Position numbers and translations under genes: made by a program
NCBI GenBank assembly: GCA_022447925.1
Contig: JAKUTS010000002.1
Location: 62,001-126,000, forward strand
Length of the DNA: 64,000 nt
Source of the DNA: SAR202 cluster bacterium
Lineage (GTDB): Bacteria; Chloroflexota; Dehalococcoidia; Lucifugimonadales; UBA2962
Direction of reading: 5' to 3'
Shown: positions 44,226-53,287 of the stretch, one piece after another
Layout of the letters: every line of letters begins with the position of its first letter
Position numbering within the stretch: position 1 is the stretch's first letter
The notes under the pieces: model-generated
Database searches by the model: none
What the model was told of the DNA's origin: nothing
The model's input: the letters and a program-made list of their open reading frames with translations, nothing else

Positions 44226-44708
44226 ATGAATTATAGAACTGGAATTGGTGTTGATGTACACCCTCTAATAACTGGCCGCAGGCTGGTATTAGGTGGGGTT
44301 GAAATTCCGCATAATCTTGGCCTAGACGGAAATTCTGATGGTGATGTTTTAATTCATGCCATAATTGATGCAATGCTGGGAGCTTCAGGATTAGGGGATA
44401 TCGGCCGACATTTTCCCGCAGATGATCCGGCATATAAAGACTCATCTTCTATATACCTAATGGAAACGAGTGTTGTTAAATTAGCAGAAGCTGGATGGAA
44501 GACTACCTATGTGGATGCTACAATTCTTGCTCAGGAACCTATATTAGGCCCACATATACCTAGCATGAAGTCTCGTATTTCAAAATCAATTAGCTTAGAA
44601 AGTTCTTGTGTGAACTTGAAGGCAACAACAACAGATAAACTAGGATTCATTGGTGAGGGCAAAGGAATTGGCGGGATAGCGGTTGCTACAGTTGAAAAAC
44701 TGGGCTAA
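44226..44708 (+). CDS. ispF: 2-C-methyl-D-erythritol 2,4-cyclodiphosphate synthase IspF
   Basis: This is a 160-residue MEP-pathway enzyme. GIGVDVHPL gives the metal Asp and His, GNSDGDVLIHAIIDAMLGA and GDIGRHFPADDPAYKD are typical, and TTTDKLGFIGEGKGI closes the active site. It lies 17 bases after ispD. The two enzymes are often fused in other bacteria; here they are separate genes in tandem. Confidence 0.97.
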   Translation: MNYRTGIGVDVHPLITGRRLVLGGVEIPHNLGLDGNSDGDVLIHAIIDAMLGASGLGDIGRHFPADDPAYKDSSSIYLMETSVVKLAEAGWKTTYVDATILAQEPILGPHIPSMKSRISKSISLESSCVNLKATTTDKLGFIGEGKGIGGIAVATVEKLG

Positions 44709-44730
44709 TTTAATAGCGTACTAATAAAAA

Positions 44731-46089
44731 ATGAAGATACACAATACATTAACAGGGACAACCGAGTTATTTAAACCTTCTGGAAACACAGTATCAATGT
44801 ATGTTTGCGGAATTACTCCTTATTCTCCGGCACATGTCGGTCATGCGATGCGATCTGTGGTTTTTGACGTATTCAAAAGATACCTTATACATAAAGGGTT
44901 CCAAGTGATTCACGTTGAAAATTTCACGGACATAGATGACAAGATGATTGATGGCGCTAACAAACAAGGTATTTCAGTGTCTGAACTAGCTGAATCCAAT
45001 ATATCCAGATATCTGAAAGAAATGGACATGCTAGAAGTCCTCAGAGCAAATTCATACCCTAGAGCAACCGATGAAATAGAAAATATCGTAAATATGATAT
45101 CTGGACTAATTGATAACGAATCCGCTTACGAGGTCAATGGAGATGTATATTTTCGAGTCAGATCCATTTCAGATTATGGGAAATTAAGCGATCGTGACAT
45201 AGAAAAACTTAAATCTGGAGCTAGGGTTGCTATTGCTGACCATAAAGAAGATGCTTTAGATTTTGCATTATGGAAATCACAAAAACCAGGAGAGCCGGCT
45301 TGGAAGAGCCCGTGGGGCTTAGGTCGCCCTGGATGGCATATTGAATGCAGTGCTATGGCGCTAGAATATTTAGGAGAATCTATAGATATACATGGAGGAG
45401 GCCAAGATCTAATATTTCCTCATCATGAAAATGAAATAGCGCAATCAGAATCATTCTCAGGCCAAAAACCTTTTGCTAAAGTTTGGATGCATAATGGCTT
45501 AGTCAGACTTGGTGAAGATAAAATGAGCAAATCCCTTGGTAATATGGTTACAATCGGCCAAGCATTAGAGAAACACTCTGCAGATGCCCTTAGACTATTA
45601 TTCATAAGCGCACACTATAGGAGCCCAATAACATACAACGAAGATGCCGTGCTGGCTCAAGAAAATGCAATCCAGCGTATAAAGAACGCCCTTAAATTGG
45701 AGGGACAAGAAGCTAGGTCTAAAATTGATACGGAGTCATATATGAGTAGCTTTGAAGTTGCTATGGATGACGACTTAAACACTCCTAAAGCCCTAGCCGT
45801 TATTTTTGATCTTGTTCGCGATATATATAAACAGCATAAAGATGGAAGTTCAATTTCAGATGCCCAGGCGACTCTTAAGAAAATTACTGGTGTTCTTGGC
45901 TTAACTTTATCCAATACGGAAAGTAATACCGTATCAGATAGTTTTATCGATTTACTGATTGAAATAAGGATATCTTTAAGGGAAGCAAACCAGTACGAAC
46001 TTGCCGATAAAATCCGAGATGGGCTTCTAGATTTAGGAGTGCAAATAGAAGATGGGATAGATAAAAGTAGCTGGAGCCGACTTTCATAA
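44731..46089 (+). CDS. cysS: Cysteinyl-tRNA synthetase
   Basis: This is a 452-residue class I synthetase. YVCGITPYSPAHVGHAM contains the first zinc Cys and the HIGH-like motif, GWHIECSAMA supplies a further zinc Cys, HGGGQDLIFPHHENEIAQ follows, and KMSKSLGN is the KMSKS loop. The C-terminal helical domain is short. It lies 22 bases after ispF. The combination ispD-ispF-cysS is common in bacteria. Confidence 0.97.
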   Translation: MKIHNTLTGTTELFKPSGNTVSMYVCGITPYSPAHVGHAMRSVVFDVFKRYLIHKGFQVIHVENFTDIDDKMIDGANKQGISVSELAESNISRYLKEMDMLEVLRANSYPRATDEIENIVNMISGLIDNESAYEVNGDVYFRVRSISDYGKLSDRDIEKLKSGARVAIADHKEDALDFALWKSQKPGEPAWKSPWGLGRPGWHIECSAMALEYLGESIDIHGGGQDLIFPHHENEIAQSESFSGQKPFAKVWMHNGLVRLGEDKMSKSLGNMVTIGQALEKHSADALRLLFISAHYRSPITYNEDAVLAQENAIQRIKNALKLEGQEARSKIDTESYMSSFEVAMDDDLNTPKALAVIFDLVRDIYKQHKDGSSISDAQATLKKITGVLGLTLSNTESNTVSDSFIDLLIEIRISLREANQYELADKIRDGLLDLGVQIEDGIDKSSWSRLS

Positions 46090-46155
46090 AGTCCATTACA
46101 TTTTATCTAAAAGTTGGGGAAGTATAGAAAGTTTTAAATCAGATATGTTGAGTTG

Positions 46156-46368
46156 TCAAAATAATCGCACGCTTAATATTGAGGTTATTAAAAAGACACA
46201 TACCAACAGAATTGTGAACTGAAAAAGACTTTTCTCAAAACCTCTACGCGTGCGGAATGATGATTCGGCGGACCCGAACAAACCTGATCCCTGACCTTTA
46301 ACTTGCATTAATATTACAATAACTAAAAGTAGGGCTATAATTATTTGGATTACGTTTAAGGCATTCAT
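46156..46368 (-). CDS. secG: Preprotein translocase subunit SecG
   Basis: This is a 70-residue protein with two transmembrane helices (about 3-22 and 50-68) separated by the conserved GQGSGLFGSAESSFRTRRG loop. It assists SecYE in export. It lies 16 bases after yvcK on the same strand. Length and motifs are standard. Confidence 0.93.
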   Translation of the reverse strand: MNALNVIQIIIALLLVIVILMQVKGQGSGLFGSAESSFRTRRGFEKSLFQFTILLVCVFLITSILSVRLF

Positions 46369-46384
46369 CGTTAATGTTATTTAG

Positions 46385-47647
46385 TTAAATCTTATTTCTA
46401 TCAGTATTATGATACAAGGATAACACCTCCCTAGCGAGTCCCTCAGAGGTGTGTCTCACGGGATGTTTGAGATCCGCTATTTCAGCTTTTATTATTTTAG
46501 CATGACGTAAACTGGTACCATCATCAATGACAGGCTCACCAGCATATCTATCGTGAAGATCAATATTTGTAGAATTCACAAGAGCAAAATCAACAATTTC
46601 ATCATAAGTATGATTTTGGAGAGCAATAATATGGTCAGCAACATTGTACCCATCAGTCTCACCAACCTGAGTAGCAACGTTACAAATATATATTTTCATC
46701 GCTTTTGATTTATTAATTGCATCTTTTATACCTGGAACCATCAAATTAGGTAAAACACTAGTAAATAAACTACCCGGACCTAAAATAACTACATCGGCAT
46801 CCAAAATAGCAGCTTTAGCTTCAGGATGTACTTTTGGTTGTTCTGGTTCTATATACACGTTATGGATAGGCACAGAAGGTTTTGAAATTTGAGATTCCCC
46901 AGATATCGTGGTACCGTCAGCAAGTTTCGCCATAAGACGTATATTTTCCATTGTAGCCGGCACCAAAGTTCCCCTGACAGCTAAAACCTTTCCTGCTTCT
47001 GTTAAAGCAGCATCAAAACTACCTGTTACTTCCATCATGGCAACAATGAAAAGGTTACCAAAACTATGCCCCTCCAGTCCCTGACCTTTACTAAAACGAT
47101 ATTGAAAGAGATCAGTGACTGTTTTTTCAGCATCTGATAAAGCTACTATACAATTCCTGAAGTCTCCTGGAGGTAAAACGTCCATCTCTTGCCTTAATCT
47201 CCCTGAACTTCCTCCATCATCAGCTACTGTCACAATAGCTGTAATATTATCTGTATGATTCTTCAATCCACGAAGCAATACTGATAATCCCGTTCCTCCA
47301 CCTATAACTACTATTTTAGGGCCTCTACTTGTCAATTTCCTTGATTTCAAATTTGTAATCAAGTGATCTATGTTTTTAGATTCAAACATTAACTTGCCTA
47401 ATGATTTATATAATCCATATAAGCAACCCGATAATAGAAATACTCCCACAATAATTAAAATAGCTGCCTCGATGGACACAGGCAAAACTTTTGGTGGTCT
47501 CAAATCTAACAACCGACCGAAAATCCAAGCCAATCCCATAGAAATTATAAAAATACCGCCAGCACCGATTAGTAACCATCTTTTTATGCCAATACCTAAA
47601 GACAATATTTGTAGGTTTTCTTTAAATAAAAGTTGTAATAATCTCAA
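46385..47647 (-). CDS. yvcK: YvcK/CofD-like gluconeogenesis factor with N-terminal membrane helices
   Basis: This is a 420-residue protein. Two hydrophobic segments (about 24-45 and 58-80) precede the CofD-like domain, which begins VVIGGGTGLSVLLRGLK and contains VADDGGSSGRLRQE and VVILGPGSLFTSVLPNL. YvcK/GlmR proteins bind UDP-GlcNAc and control carbon flow to the cell wall in Bacillus. The membrane anchor is an addition relative to Bacillus YvcK, though other phyla have it. It lies upstream of secG and downstream of gatB, all on the minus strand. Confidence 0.9.
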   Translation of the reverse strand: MRLLQLLFKENLQILSLGIGIKRWLLIGAGGIFIISMGLAWIFGRLLDLRPPKVLPVSIEAAILIIVGVFLLSGCLYGLYKSLGKLMFESKNIDHLITNLKSRKLTSRGPKIVVIGGGTGLSVLLRGLKNHTDNITAIVTVADDGGSSGRLRQEMDVLPPGDFRNCIVALSDAEKTVTDLFQYRFSKGQGLEGHSFGNLFIVAMMEVTGSFDAALTEAGKVLAVRGTLVPATMENIRLMAKLADGTTISGESQISKPSVPIHNVYIEPEQPKVHPEAKAAILDADVVILGPGSLFTSVLPNLMVPGIKDAINKSKAMKIYICNVATQVGETDGYNVADHIIALQNHTYDEIVDFALVNSTNIDLHDRYAGEPVIDDGTSLRHAKIIKAEIADLKHPVRHTSEGLAREVLSLYHNTDRNKI

Positions 47648-47690
47648 GTTGAATACACTTTGTAATCGAATTTATTGCAGCGCTATTGCA

Positions 47691-49148
47691 TCACAAATTT
47701 TTCAATTGTTTAACAACAAGTTGTTCAGCTAACTGAGGATTTGCTTTACCTTTGGCTAGCTTCATAACTTGTCCGACAAGAAAACGCACCGCAGTCTCTT
47801 TACCGGTCAAAAAATCCTCTACCGCTTTATCATTTATTTGTATGGCCTCTTCGACTAAGGCTTGCAGAGTACTCTCATCACTTATTTGCTGCATCCCAGA
47901 TTTTTTTACAATTTCTGTTGGCGTCATTCCTGTATCAAACATTCTTTCAAAAACTTCTTTTGCCATTGTAGAACTTAATGTTTTTGAATCAACCATAGAT
48001 TGCAATTCAATTAAGTTTGCAGGTGCAATTTTCACTGACGAAATATCTTTAACTTTTTCATTCAGTAATCTAGTCATTTCTCCAAGCAGCCAATTACTTG
48101 CAATCTTCGCGCTAGATTCTTTGCTTCCGGATGCCGTAGACACAACCTGCTCAAAATAATCGGCCATTTCCTTGGATAAAGTTAATTGTTCGGCTTCCTT
48201 ATCGGTAAGTCCATAGGATTCTTTAAATCTATTCCGACGTGCTTGAGGCATTTCAGGCAAAGACTCTTTCAATCCTACAACTTCCGATTTATCAATACGA
48301 AAGGGTGGTATATCGGGCTCTGGAAAATACCTGTAATCATGTGCCTGCTCTTTACTTCTCTGGGAAAATGTTTTACCTTCCTGATCAGACCAACCTCTAG
48401 TTTCTTGTGCTATTCTTTCACCAGTTTTCTTGCAATTTACCTGACGCTTTTGTTCAAAAGTTAAAGCTTTGTGAACTGCCCTGAAGCTGTTCATATTTTT
48501 GATTTCCACTTTTGGACCTAGTTCAGTGTCGCCGAATGGCCTGATACTTATATTCGCATCACACCTAAAGCTACCCTCTTCCATATTTGCTGTACTAACT
48601 TCCAAATATCTGAGTATCGACCTAAGGCTAGTCAAATAATCTCGGGCTTCATCAGGCGATCGTAAATCTGGCTCACTTACAATTTCCATCAAAGGCACTC
48701 CAGATCTATTTATGTCCAAAAGGCTATAAGACTCATCTACATTTGATCGATGCATGAATTTAGCAACATCTTCTTCTAAGTGGACTCTATTAACCCTAAC
48801 TTTAGCTACTCCATATAAACCTTCAATTAATAAATATCCATTCGATGCAATAGGTTTGTCAAACTGAGAAATCTGATATCCCTTCATTAAATCTGGATAG
48901 GGATAATTTTTTCGGTCGAACTTACTTTCAGAAGATATACTGCACTCTAGCGCCAATCCAGTACGAATAACATGTTTAATAGCCACCGTGTTGGGTATCG
49001 GAAGTGTGCCTGGCATACCTACACACACAGGACATATAGTCGTATTTGGCTCCATCTCCTGATATGTTGACATACAACTGCAAAACATTTTGCTATCAGT
49101 ATTTAACTGAGAATGCACTTCAAGTCCGATTATTGTTTCATAATCCAT
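47691..49148 (-). CDS. gatB: Aspartyl/glutamyl-tRNA amidotransferase subunit B
   Basis: This is a 485-residue subunit of GatCAB that binds misacylated tRNA and activates the acyl group. YETIIGLEVHSQLNT at the start, the zinc site CSC(x)n...CPVC in the first 45 residues, RKNYPYPDLMKGYQISQFD and DINRSGVPLMEIVSEPD are diagnostic. The C-terminal YqeY-like domain spans about 330-485. gatA and gatC are not in the window. Confidence 0.97.
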   Translation of the reverse strand: MDYETIIGLEVHSQLNTDSKMFCSCMSTYQEMEPNTTICPVCVGMPGTLPIPNTVAIKHVIRTGLALECSISSESKFDRKNYPYPDLMKGYQISQFDKPIASNGYLLIEGLYGVAKVRVNRVHLEEDVAKFMHRSNVDESYSLLDINRSGVPLMEIVSEPDLRSPDEARDYLTSLRSILRYLEVSTANMEEGSFRCDANISIRPFGDTELGPKVEIKNMNSFRAVHKALTFEQKRQVNCKKTGERIAQETRGWSDQEGKTFSQRSKEQAHDYRYFPEPDIPPFRIDKSEVVGLKESLPEMPQARRNRFKESYGLTDKEAEQLTLSKEMADYFEQVVSTASGSKESSAKIASNWLLGEMTRLLNEKVKDISSVKIAPANLIELQSMVDSKTLSSTMAKEVFERMFDTGMTPTEIVKKSGMQQISDESTLQALVEEAIQINDKAVEDFLTGKETAVRFLVGQVMKLAKGKANPQLAEQLVVKQLKNL

Positions 49149-49260
49149 TTAAACACCATATTATTTTTAGAATAATTTCTCCACCCAAATTAGATTATCA
49201 CTCATTTCAAGTTCACAAATTTAAAACGTTGAGTTTGAAAAATAGTTATCGTTATTCGAA

Positions 49261-49935
49261 TTAATTTTCAGATCTCAATTCCTCCAAAGACCAAGCGTCT
49301 TTACCAATAAGAGGCACAAATTTACAACTTGTTAATACATGGATTGAATAATCTTCCACGTTTCTAATGACTCTCATCAATTCTTGTGAATCTTGCGACC
49401 CAACCGGTATTACTAACCGTCCTGCGTTATGCAATTGCTCAAGAAGAACATTAGGTAATCTAGGAGCTGCAGCAGATACTATAATCGCATCATAAGGTCC
49501 TCTTTCCTTGCATCCTAAATCTAATCCCGCAGACATAAGATTAACATTTTTACAATTCAGTTCATCTAACTTAACCGATGCCTTCGAGAGTAATTCTGGC
49601 ACTCTATCGACTGAATCTACATTATTTGCTAAACGCGATAAAATCGCTGTTTGGTATCCACTTCCAGTTCCTATTTCCAATACATTATCTGCACGACCAA
49701 CCATTAAAGCTGACACCATTATTGCAACCATTAAAGGTTGTGATATCGTCTGATCATAACCAATAGGTAACGCAATATCATCATAAGCTTGATCATATTG
49801 ATTTGAATCTATGAAATTTTCTCTTGGAACGCCCATCATCGTATTTAAAATACGATCATCCTTGACTTCTTTACGCAAGTTACGGAAAAGAAGTATTTTA
49901 CGTTCGTTAATACTAGAGCGAGTTTTGCCGTTCAC
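49261..49935 (-). CDS. pcm: Protein-L-isoaspartate O-methyltransferase
   Basis: This is a 224-residue SAM-dependent repair methyltransferase. VLEIGTGSGYQTAILSRLA (about 97-115) is the SAM loop, QTISQPLMVAIM precedes it and YDAIIVSAAAPRLP follows. It methylates abnormal isoaspartyl residues. The gene is separated from gatB by 112 bases with no clear feature. The palindrome at 49958 lies just upstream of its start. Confidence 0.94.
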   Translation of the reverse strand: MNGKTRSSINERKILLFRNLRKEVKDDRILNTMMGVPRENFIDSNQYDQAYDDIALPIGYDQTISQPLMVAIMVSALMVGRADNVLEIGTGSGYQTAILSRLANNVDSVDRVPELLSKASVKLDELNCKNVNLMSAGLDLGCKERGPYDAIIVSAAAPRLPNVLLEQLHNAGRLVIPVGSQDSQELMRVIRNVEDYSIHVLTSCKFVPLIGKDAWSLEELRSEN

Positions 49936-49957
49936 AGTTAATCACTAATTAAAAATT

Positions 49958-49982
49958 TTAATCAGCCATGATGGTTGATTAA
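49958..49982. promoter_or_regulatory. 25-bp palindrome between pcm and the heme operon
   Basis: TTAATCAGCCAT-G-ATGGTTGATTAA: twelve-base arms with one G-T pair. It lies 23 bases upstream of pcm and just before the candidate promoter of the siroheme/heme operon. The symmetry and lack of a T run favour an operator. The regulator is unknown. Confidence 0.5.
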
Positions 49983-49998
49983 GCCCTATATATAGGCG

Positions 49999-50027
49999 TT
50001 GACCGGCTGAAAATACCATGTTACTGT
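49999..50027 (+). promoter_or_regulatory. Candidate promoter of the siroheme/heme operon
   Basis: TTGACC (49999-50004), 17 bases, TACTGT (50022-50027). The predicted transcript begins near 50034, which leaves too little leader for the TTG at 50045 and supports the ATG at 50093 as the start of the first gene. Confidence 0.4.
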
Positions 50028-50092
50028 ATCATTGCTAACAGCTGTTGCATATACCACGACTATTTAGCTCAAAGACAACTCTCACAACTACC

Positions 50093-50812
50093 ATGACAAA
50101 ACCAAAAAGACCTGTATATTACCCGATATACCTTGACTTAAAAGACCGGAAAACAGTGATAATCGGAGGTGGGGGAAAGGCTGTCAAAAAAGCTTTGTCC
50201 CTGATAGAAACTCAGACTCATATCGTGGTAATTACAGATAACCCTGTTACTGAACTCTGCAATCTAGCCAATAAAAAGCAAATCACTTTAGTAAATCGAT
50301 CATATAAAAATGGCGATTTAAAAGATGCGTTCATGGTAATCGTTATGGACACTTCAGATTCGTCAATCAACCGGGCAGTTCATAAAGAAGCAGCTAACAG
50401 AAACATAGTTTGCAACGTTGAAGATGTGACTGATTTATGTACATTTATTACTCCCGCCATAGTTCGACGTGGCGATGTAACAGTAGCAATATCAACCGCC
50501 GGAACTAGTCCAGCACTAGCGCGAAAATTTAGGGAGACGCTATCTGGTACTAATGCAATAAAGAGTACTCACTCTATTATGGAATTTGCAGATCTTACAG
50601 AAATATTGTCAGACACAAGAAAAGAGCTGATGGACCGAAACATCAAACTTAATCTTGATCATTTTCAAGCCTGCATCACGGATGAATTGGTTGAACTAGT
50701 ACAAAGTGATAAAAAAGACCAAGCTAGGCATATCCTTATGAAAAATTTACTGAAGGGCGCATCTTGTAATTGTCTCCCAGATTCCTGTCAAATGCTTTCA
50801 GATATGTCATGA
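50093..50812 (+). CDS. Precorrin-2 dehydrogenase/sirohydrochlorin ferrochelatase (CysG N-domain type)
   Basis: This is a 239-residue protein from the ATG at 50093 that oxidises precorrin-2 on the way to siroheme. YYPIYLDLKDRKTVIIGGG gives the NAD-binding start, NRAVHKEAANRNIVCNVED is the conserved middle, and the segment SPALARKFRETLSG holds the catalytic region. The C-terminal tail ends in a Cys-containing CNCLPDSCQM, a possible metal site. A TTG at 50045 would add 16 residues. It heads the hemC, cobA-hemD, hemB run; hemA, often the second gene, is missing here. Confidence 0.9.
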   Translation: MTKPKRPVYYPIYLDLKDRKTVIIGGGGKAVKKALSLIETQTHIVVITDNPVTELCNLANKKQITLVNRSYKNGDLKDAFMVIVMDTSDSSINRAVHKEAANRNIVCNVEDVTDLCTFITPAIVRRGDVTVAISTAGTSPALARKFRETLSGTNAIKSTHSIMEFADLTEILSDTRKELMDRNIKLNLDHFQACITDELVELVQSDKKDQARHILMKNLLKGASCNCLPDSCQMLSDMS

Positions 50813-50840
50813 TATAAATCCGTACACTATAATTACCCCT

Positions 50841-51773
50841 ATGGATGCATCTAATACTAAGGATAAGAGCCTTAGAGTAGGCACTCGTTTGAGCCGACTA
50901 GCTACCGCTCAGGTGGATGAGTTTATATCGATTTTTTCTAAACATTCACCAGAAATAAAGCTCTCAATGGTTCCAATAAAAACGGAGGGTGATCGTAAGA
51001 AAGATATACCCCTGTCCGAAATGAAAAGAGGCATGTTCGTTAGAGAAATCGAACATGCCTTAATTTCAAAACATATTGATATTGCCATACATAGTGCTAA
51101 AGACATACCACCTAATAGCAACTCTGAACTCCAAATATCTGCGATGTTAAAACGTGCGGATCCTCGTGACATTATTATAAATAAATGGAATTTGCCTCTC
51201 GCACGAATACCTGACGGAGCAACGATTGGCACCAGTAGTCCTAGGAGATCGGCTTTTATCAGCAATCATAGACCACAACTACTAGTTAAGCCTATTAGAG
51301 GTAATGTAGACACTCGTATAAAAAAAATAGGTAAAGGTTACGATGGTATTGTACTTGCAGCAGCCGGGCTTCAAAGATTAAACATGATTGACATTGTTGA
51401 TCAATTTATAGATACGGAAACTTTTGTTCCAGATGCCGGGCAAGGGGCTATTGCAATACAGACACGAATCGAAGACAAACTCACTACAAAGCTTGTCTCT
51501 AAAGTAAACCATTATGCAACCTTTGTATGCGTGGCAGCTGAGCGATCCTTCATGAGAACTCTTGGAGGAAACTGTAGCACCCCTCATGCTTCATATGCAG
51601 AGATTAATAACGATCTAATCAAGATTACTGGTTTAGTTTGCTCAAATGATGGTAAAACCCAGTATAAAGAAACAATTTATGGAAATTTAGATTCCCCAGA
51701 AAAAACAGGTTTTGACCTGGCTAAAACTCTTATAGAAATCGGAGCATTAGATATCGAAGGTATATCAAAATGA
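50841..51773 (+). CDS. hemC: Porphobilinogen deaminase HemC
   Basis: This is a 310-residue hydroxymethylbilane synthase. RVGTRLSRLATAQ at the start, IAIHSAKDIP with the catalytic Asp region, GTSSPRRSAFI, and LGGNCSTPHASYAEI with the Cys that binds the dipyrromethane cofactor are all present. It lies 28 bases after the dehydrogenase gene. It ends four bases inside the next gene. Confidence 0.96.
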   Translation: MDASNTKDKSLRVGTRLSRLATAQVDEFISIFSKHSPEIKLSMVPIKTEGDRKKDIPLSEMKRGMFVREIEHALISKHIDIAIHSAKDIPPNSNSELQISAMLKRADPRDIIINKWNLPLARIPDGATIGTSSPRRSAFISNHRPQLLVKPIRGNVDTRIKKIGKGYDGIVLAAAGLQRLNMIDIVDQFIDTETFVPDAGQGAIAIQTRIEDKLTTKLVSKVNHYATFVCVAAERSFMRTLGGNCSTPHASYAEINNDLIKITGLVCSNDGKTQYKETIYGNLDSPEKTGFDLAKTLIEIGALDIEGISK

Positions 51774-53281
51774 GCGAAACTTACGGAGAAGTATACCTAG
51801 TAGGTTGTGGTCCTGGAGATCCAGAATTAATAACAGTTAAAGGAATGCGATTACTTAAAGATGCAGACACCATTATTTATGATCGGTTGATAAATTCTCG
51901 CATGCTAGATTTCGCAAAACCTAATGCTGAACTTATCAACGTTGGAAAAAGTTCTAAATCCACAAAGCTCGAACAAGAAAAGATAAATCAAATCATTATA
52001 GAAAAAGCAAAACTGGGTAAAAAAGTGGTAAGACTTAAAGGTGGAGACCCTTTCCTATTCGGCAGAGGTGGAGAAGAATCTGAAATATTGAGCAAGCACC
52101 ATATACCTTTCCATGTGGTTCCAGGAGTTACATCAGCGATAGCAGCACCCTCATATGCAGGAATACCAGTAACTCACCGAAAAATTGCATCTAGTGTTAC
52201 TTTCGTCTCAGGTAATGAAGATATTAATAAAAAGAATTCAAATATTAATTGGACTGCCATCAGTAATACCGGTGGAACAATCGTTGTCCTTATGGGCAGA
52301 AGTAAACTTAATAAGATAACGCATGAGTTAATAAATGGAGGAATTAATCCAAATACTCCAGCTGCAATAATCAGATGGGGTTCTGAACCCCATCAAAAAA
52401 CTATTACTGGAACTGTCGCAAATATATCTTTACTGGCGGACAAACAACAATTATTACCTCCCGTGGCTTTGGTCATTGGCGATGTAGTAAATTTAAGAAA
52501 CGAATTGAATTGGTTTGAAACTTTACCTTTATTTGGCAAACGCATTCTTGTAACTCGGACCCGAAACCAGGCTTCTAAATTATCTATGCTTTTATCGGAA
52601 CAAGGTGCTACGCCAATTGAGTTGCCAACTATAGAGATTGTACCTACAAACATAAAACCTCTTCAGGAACGAATTAGGGAAATCAATGAATTTTCCTGGA
52701 TAGTGTTTACAAGTTCAAATTCTGTAGAGATATTTTTCAAAGCATTAATCAATTTAGGCTTTGATACAAGAAAATTATTTGATATAACAATTGCTGCTAT
52801 TGGAAACGCCACTAAGTTGAGTTTAGAAAGTTATGGGGTTAAAAATGTTATTATGCCCAAAACATTTAATACGGAATCGCTGGGAAACCTAATAGTTAAA
52901 AAATCGATCGTAAACGAAAACATTTTATTACCTAGATCTCAATTGGGGCATGATGAGTTCGTCACAAAACTGCAATCAGCGGGATTACAAGTAAAAGAGA
53001 TAGACATATATAAAACTGTAATACCAAAGAAATCTAAAACTATATCCAATGAAATTTTTCAAGACGGTATAGATATAGCTACTTTCACAAGTTCTTCGAC
53101 TGTAAATGGCCTTGTTGATTTGTTAGGCGGGATTAATCAACTTAAAGATGTTAATATAGCGAGCATAGGTCCAGTTACCCAAGCAGCAGTTGAAAAAGTA
53201 GGGCTCTCATCCAATATACTAGCCTCAGAAAGTACTGTTGAAAGTTTAGTAGAGGCGATTAAAGCACATTTCGCTAAGTAA
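51770..53281 (+). CDS. Fused uroporphyrinogen-III methyltransferase / uroporphyrinogen-III synthase (CobA-HemD)
   Basis: This is a 503-residue two-domain protein. The SAM-dependent methyltransferase (about 5-245) has VYLVGCGPGDPELITVKG, VVRLKGGDPFLFGRGGEE and ITVTH-like VPGVTSAIAAPSYAGIPVTHR. The HemD domain (about 250-500) has RILVTRTRNQASKLSMLL and FTSSNSVEIFF. One polypeptide therefore makes uroporphyrinogen III and starts siroheme synthesis. The start overlaps hemC by four bases. Such fusions are known in several phyla. Confidence 0.95.
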   Translation: MSETYGEVYLVGCGPGDPELITVKGMRLLKDADTIIYDRLINSRMLDFAKPNAELINVGKSSKSTKLEQEKINQIIIEKAKLGKKVVRLKGGDPFLFGRGGEESEILSKHHIPFHVVPGVTSAIAAPSYAGIPVTHRKIASSVTFVSGNEDINKKNSNINWTAISNTGGTIVVLMGRSKLNKITHELINGGINPNTPAAIIRWGSEPHQKTITGTVANISLLADKQQLLPPVALVIGDVVNLRNELNWFETLPLFGKRILVTRTRNQASKLSMLLSEQGATPIELPTIEIVPTNIKPLQERIREINEFSWIVFTSSNSVEIFFKALINLGFDTRKLFDITIAAIGNATKLSLESYGVKNVIMPKTFNTESLGNLIVKKSIVNENILLPRSQLGHDEFVTKLQSAGLQVKEIDIYKTVIPKKSKTISNEIFQDGIDIATFTSSSTVNGLVDLLGGINQLKDVNIASIGPVTQAAVEKVGLSSNILASESTVESLVEAIKAHFAK

Positions 53282-53287
53282 AGATTT

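Noticed and set aside
43918-44445. 175-residue open frame on the minus strand across ispD/ispF
   Set aside because: It lies wholly antisense to two well-identified MEP-pathway genes and has no recognisable motif, with a His/Leu-rich composition typical of shadow frames.
45446-45460. Fur-like sequence CAGAATCATTCTCAG inside cysS
   Set aside because: It is a partial match with one arm mismatch in the middle of a conserved coding region, without a promoter.
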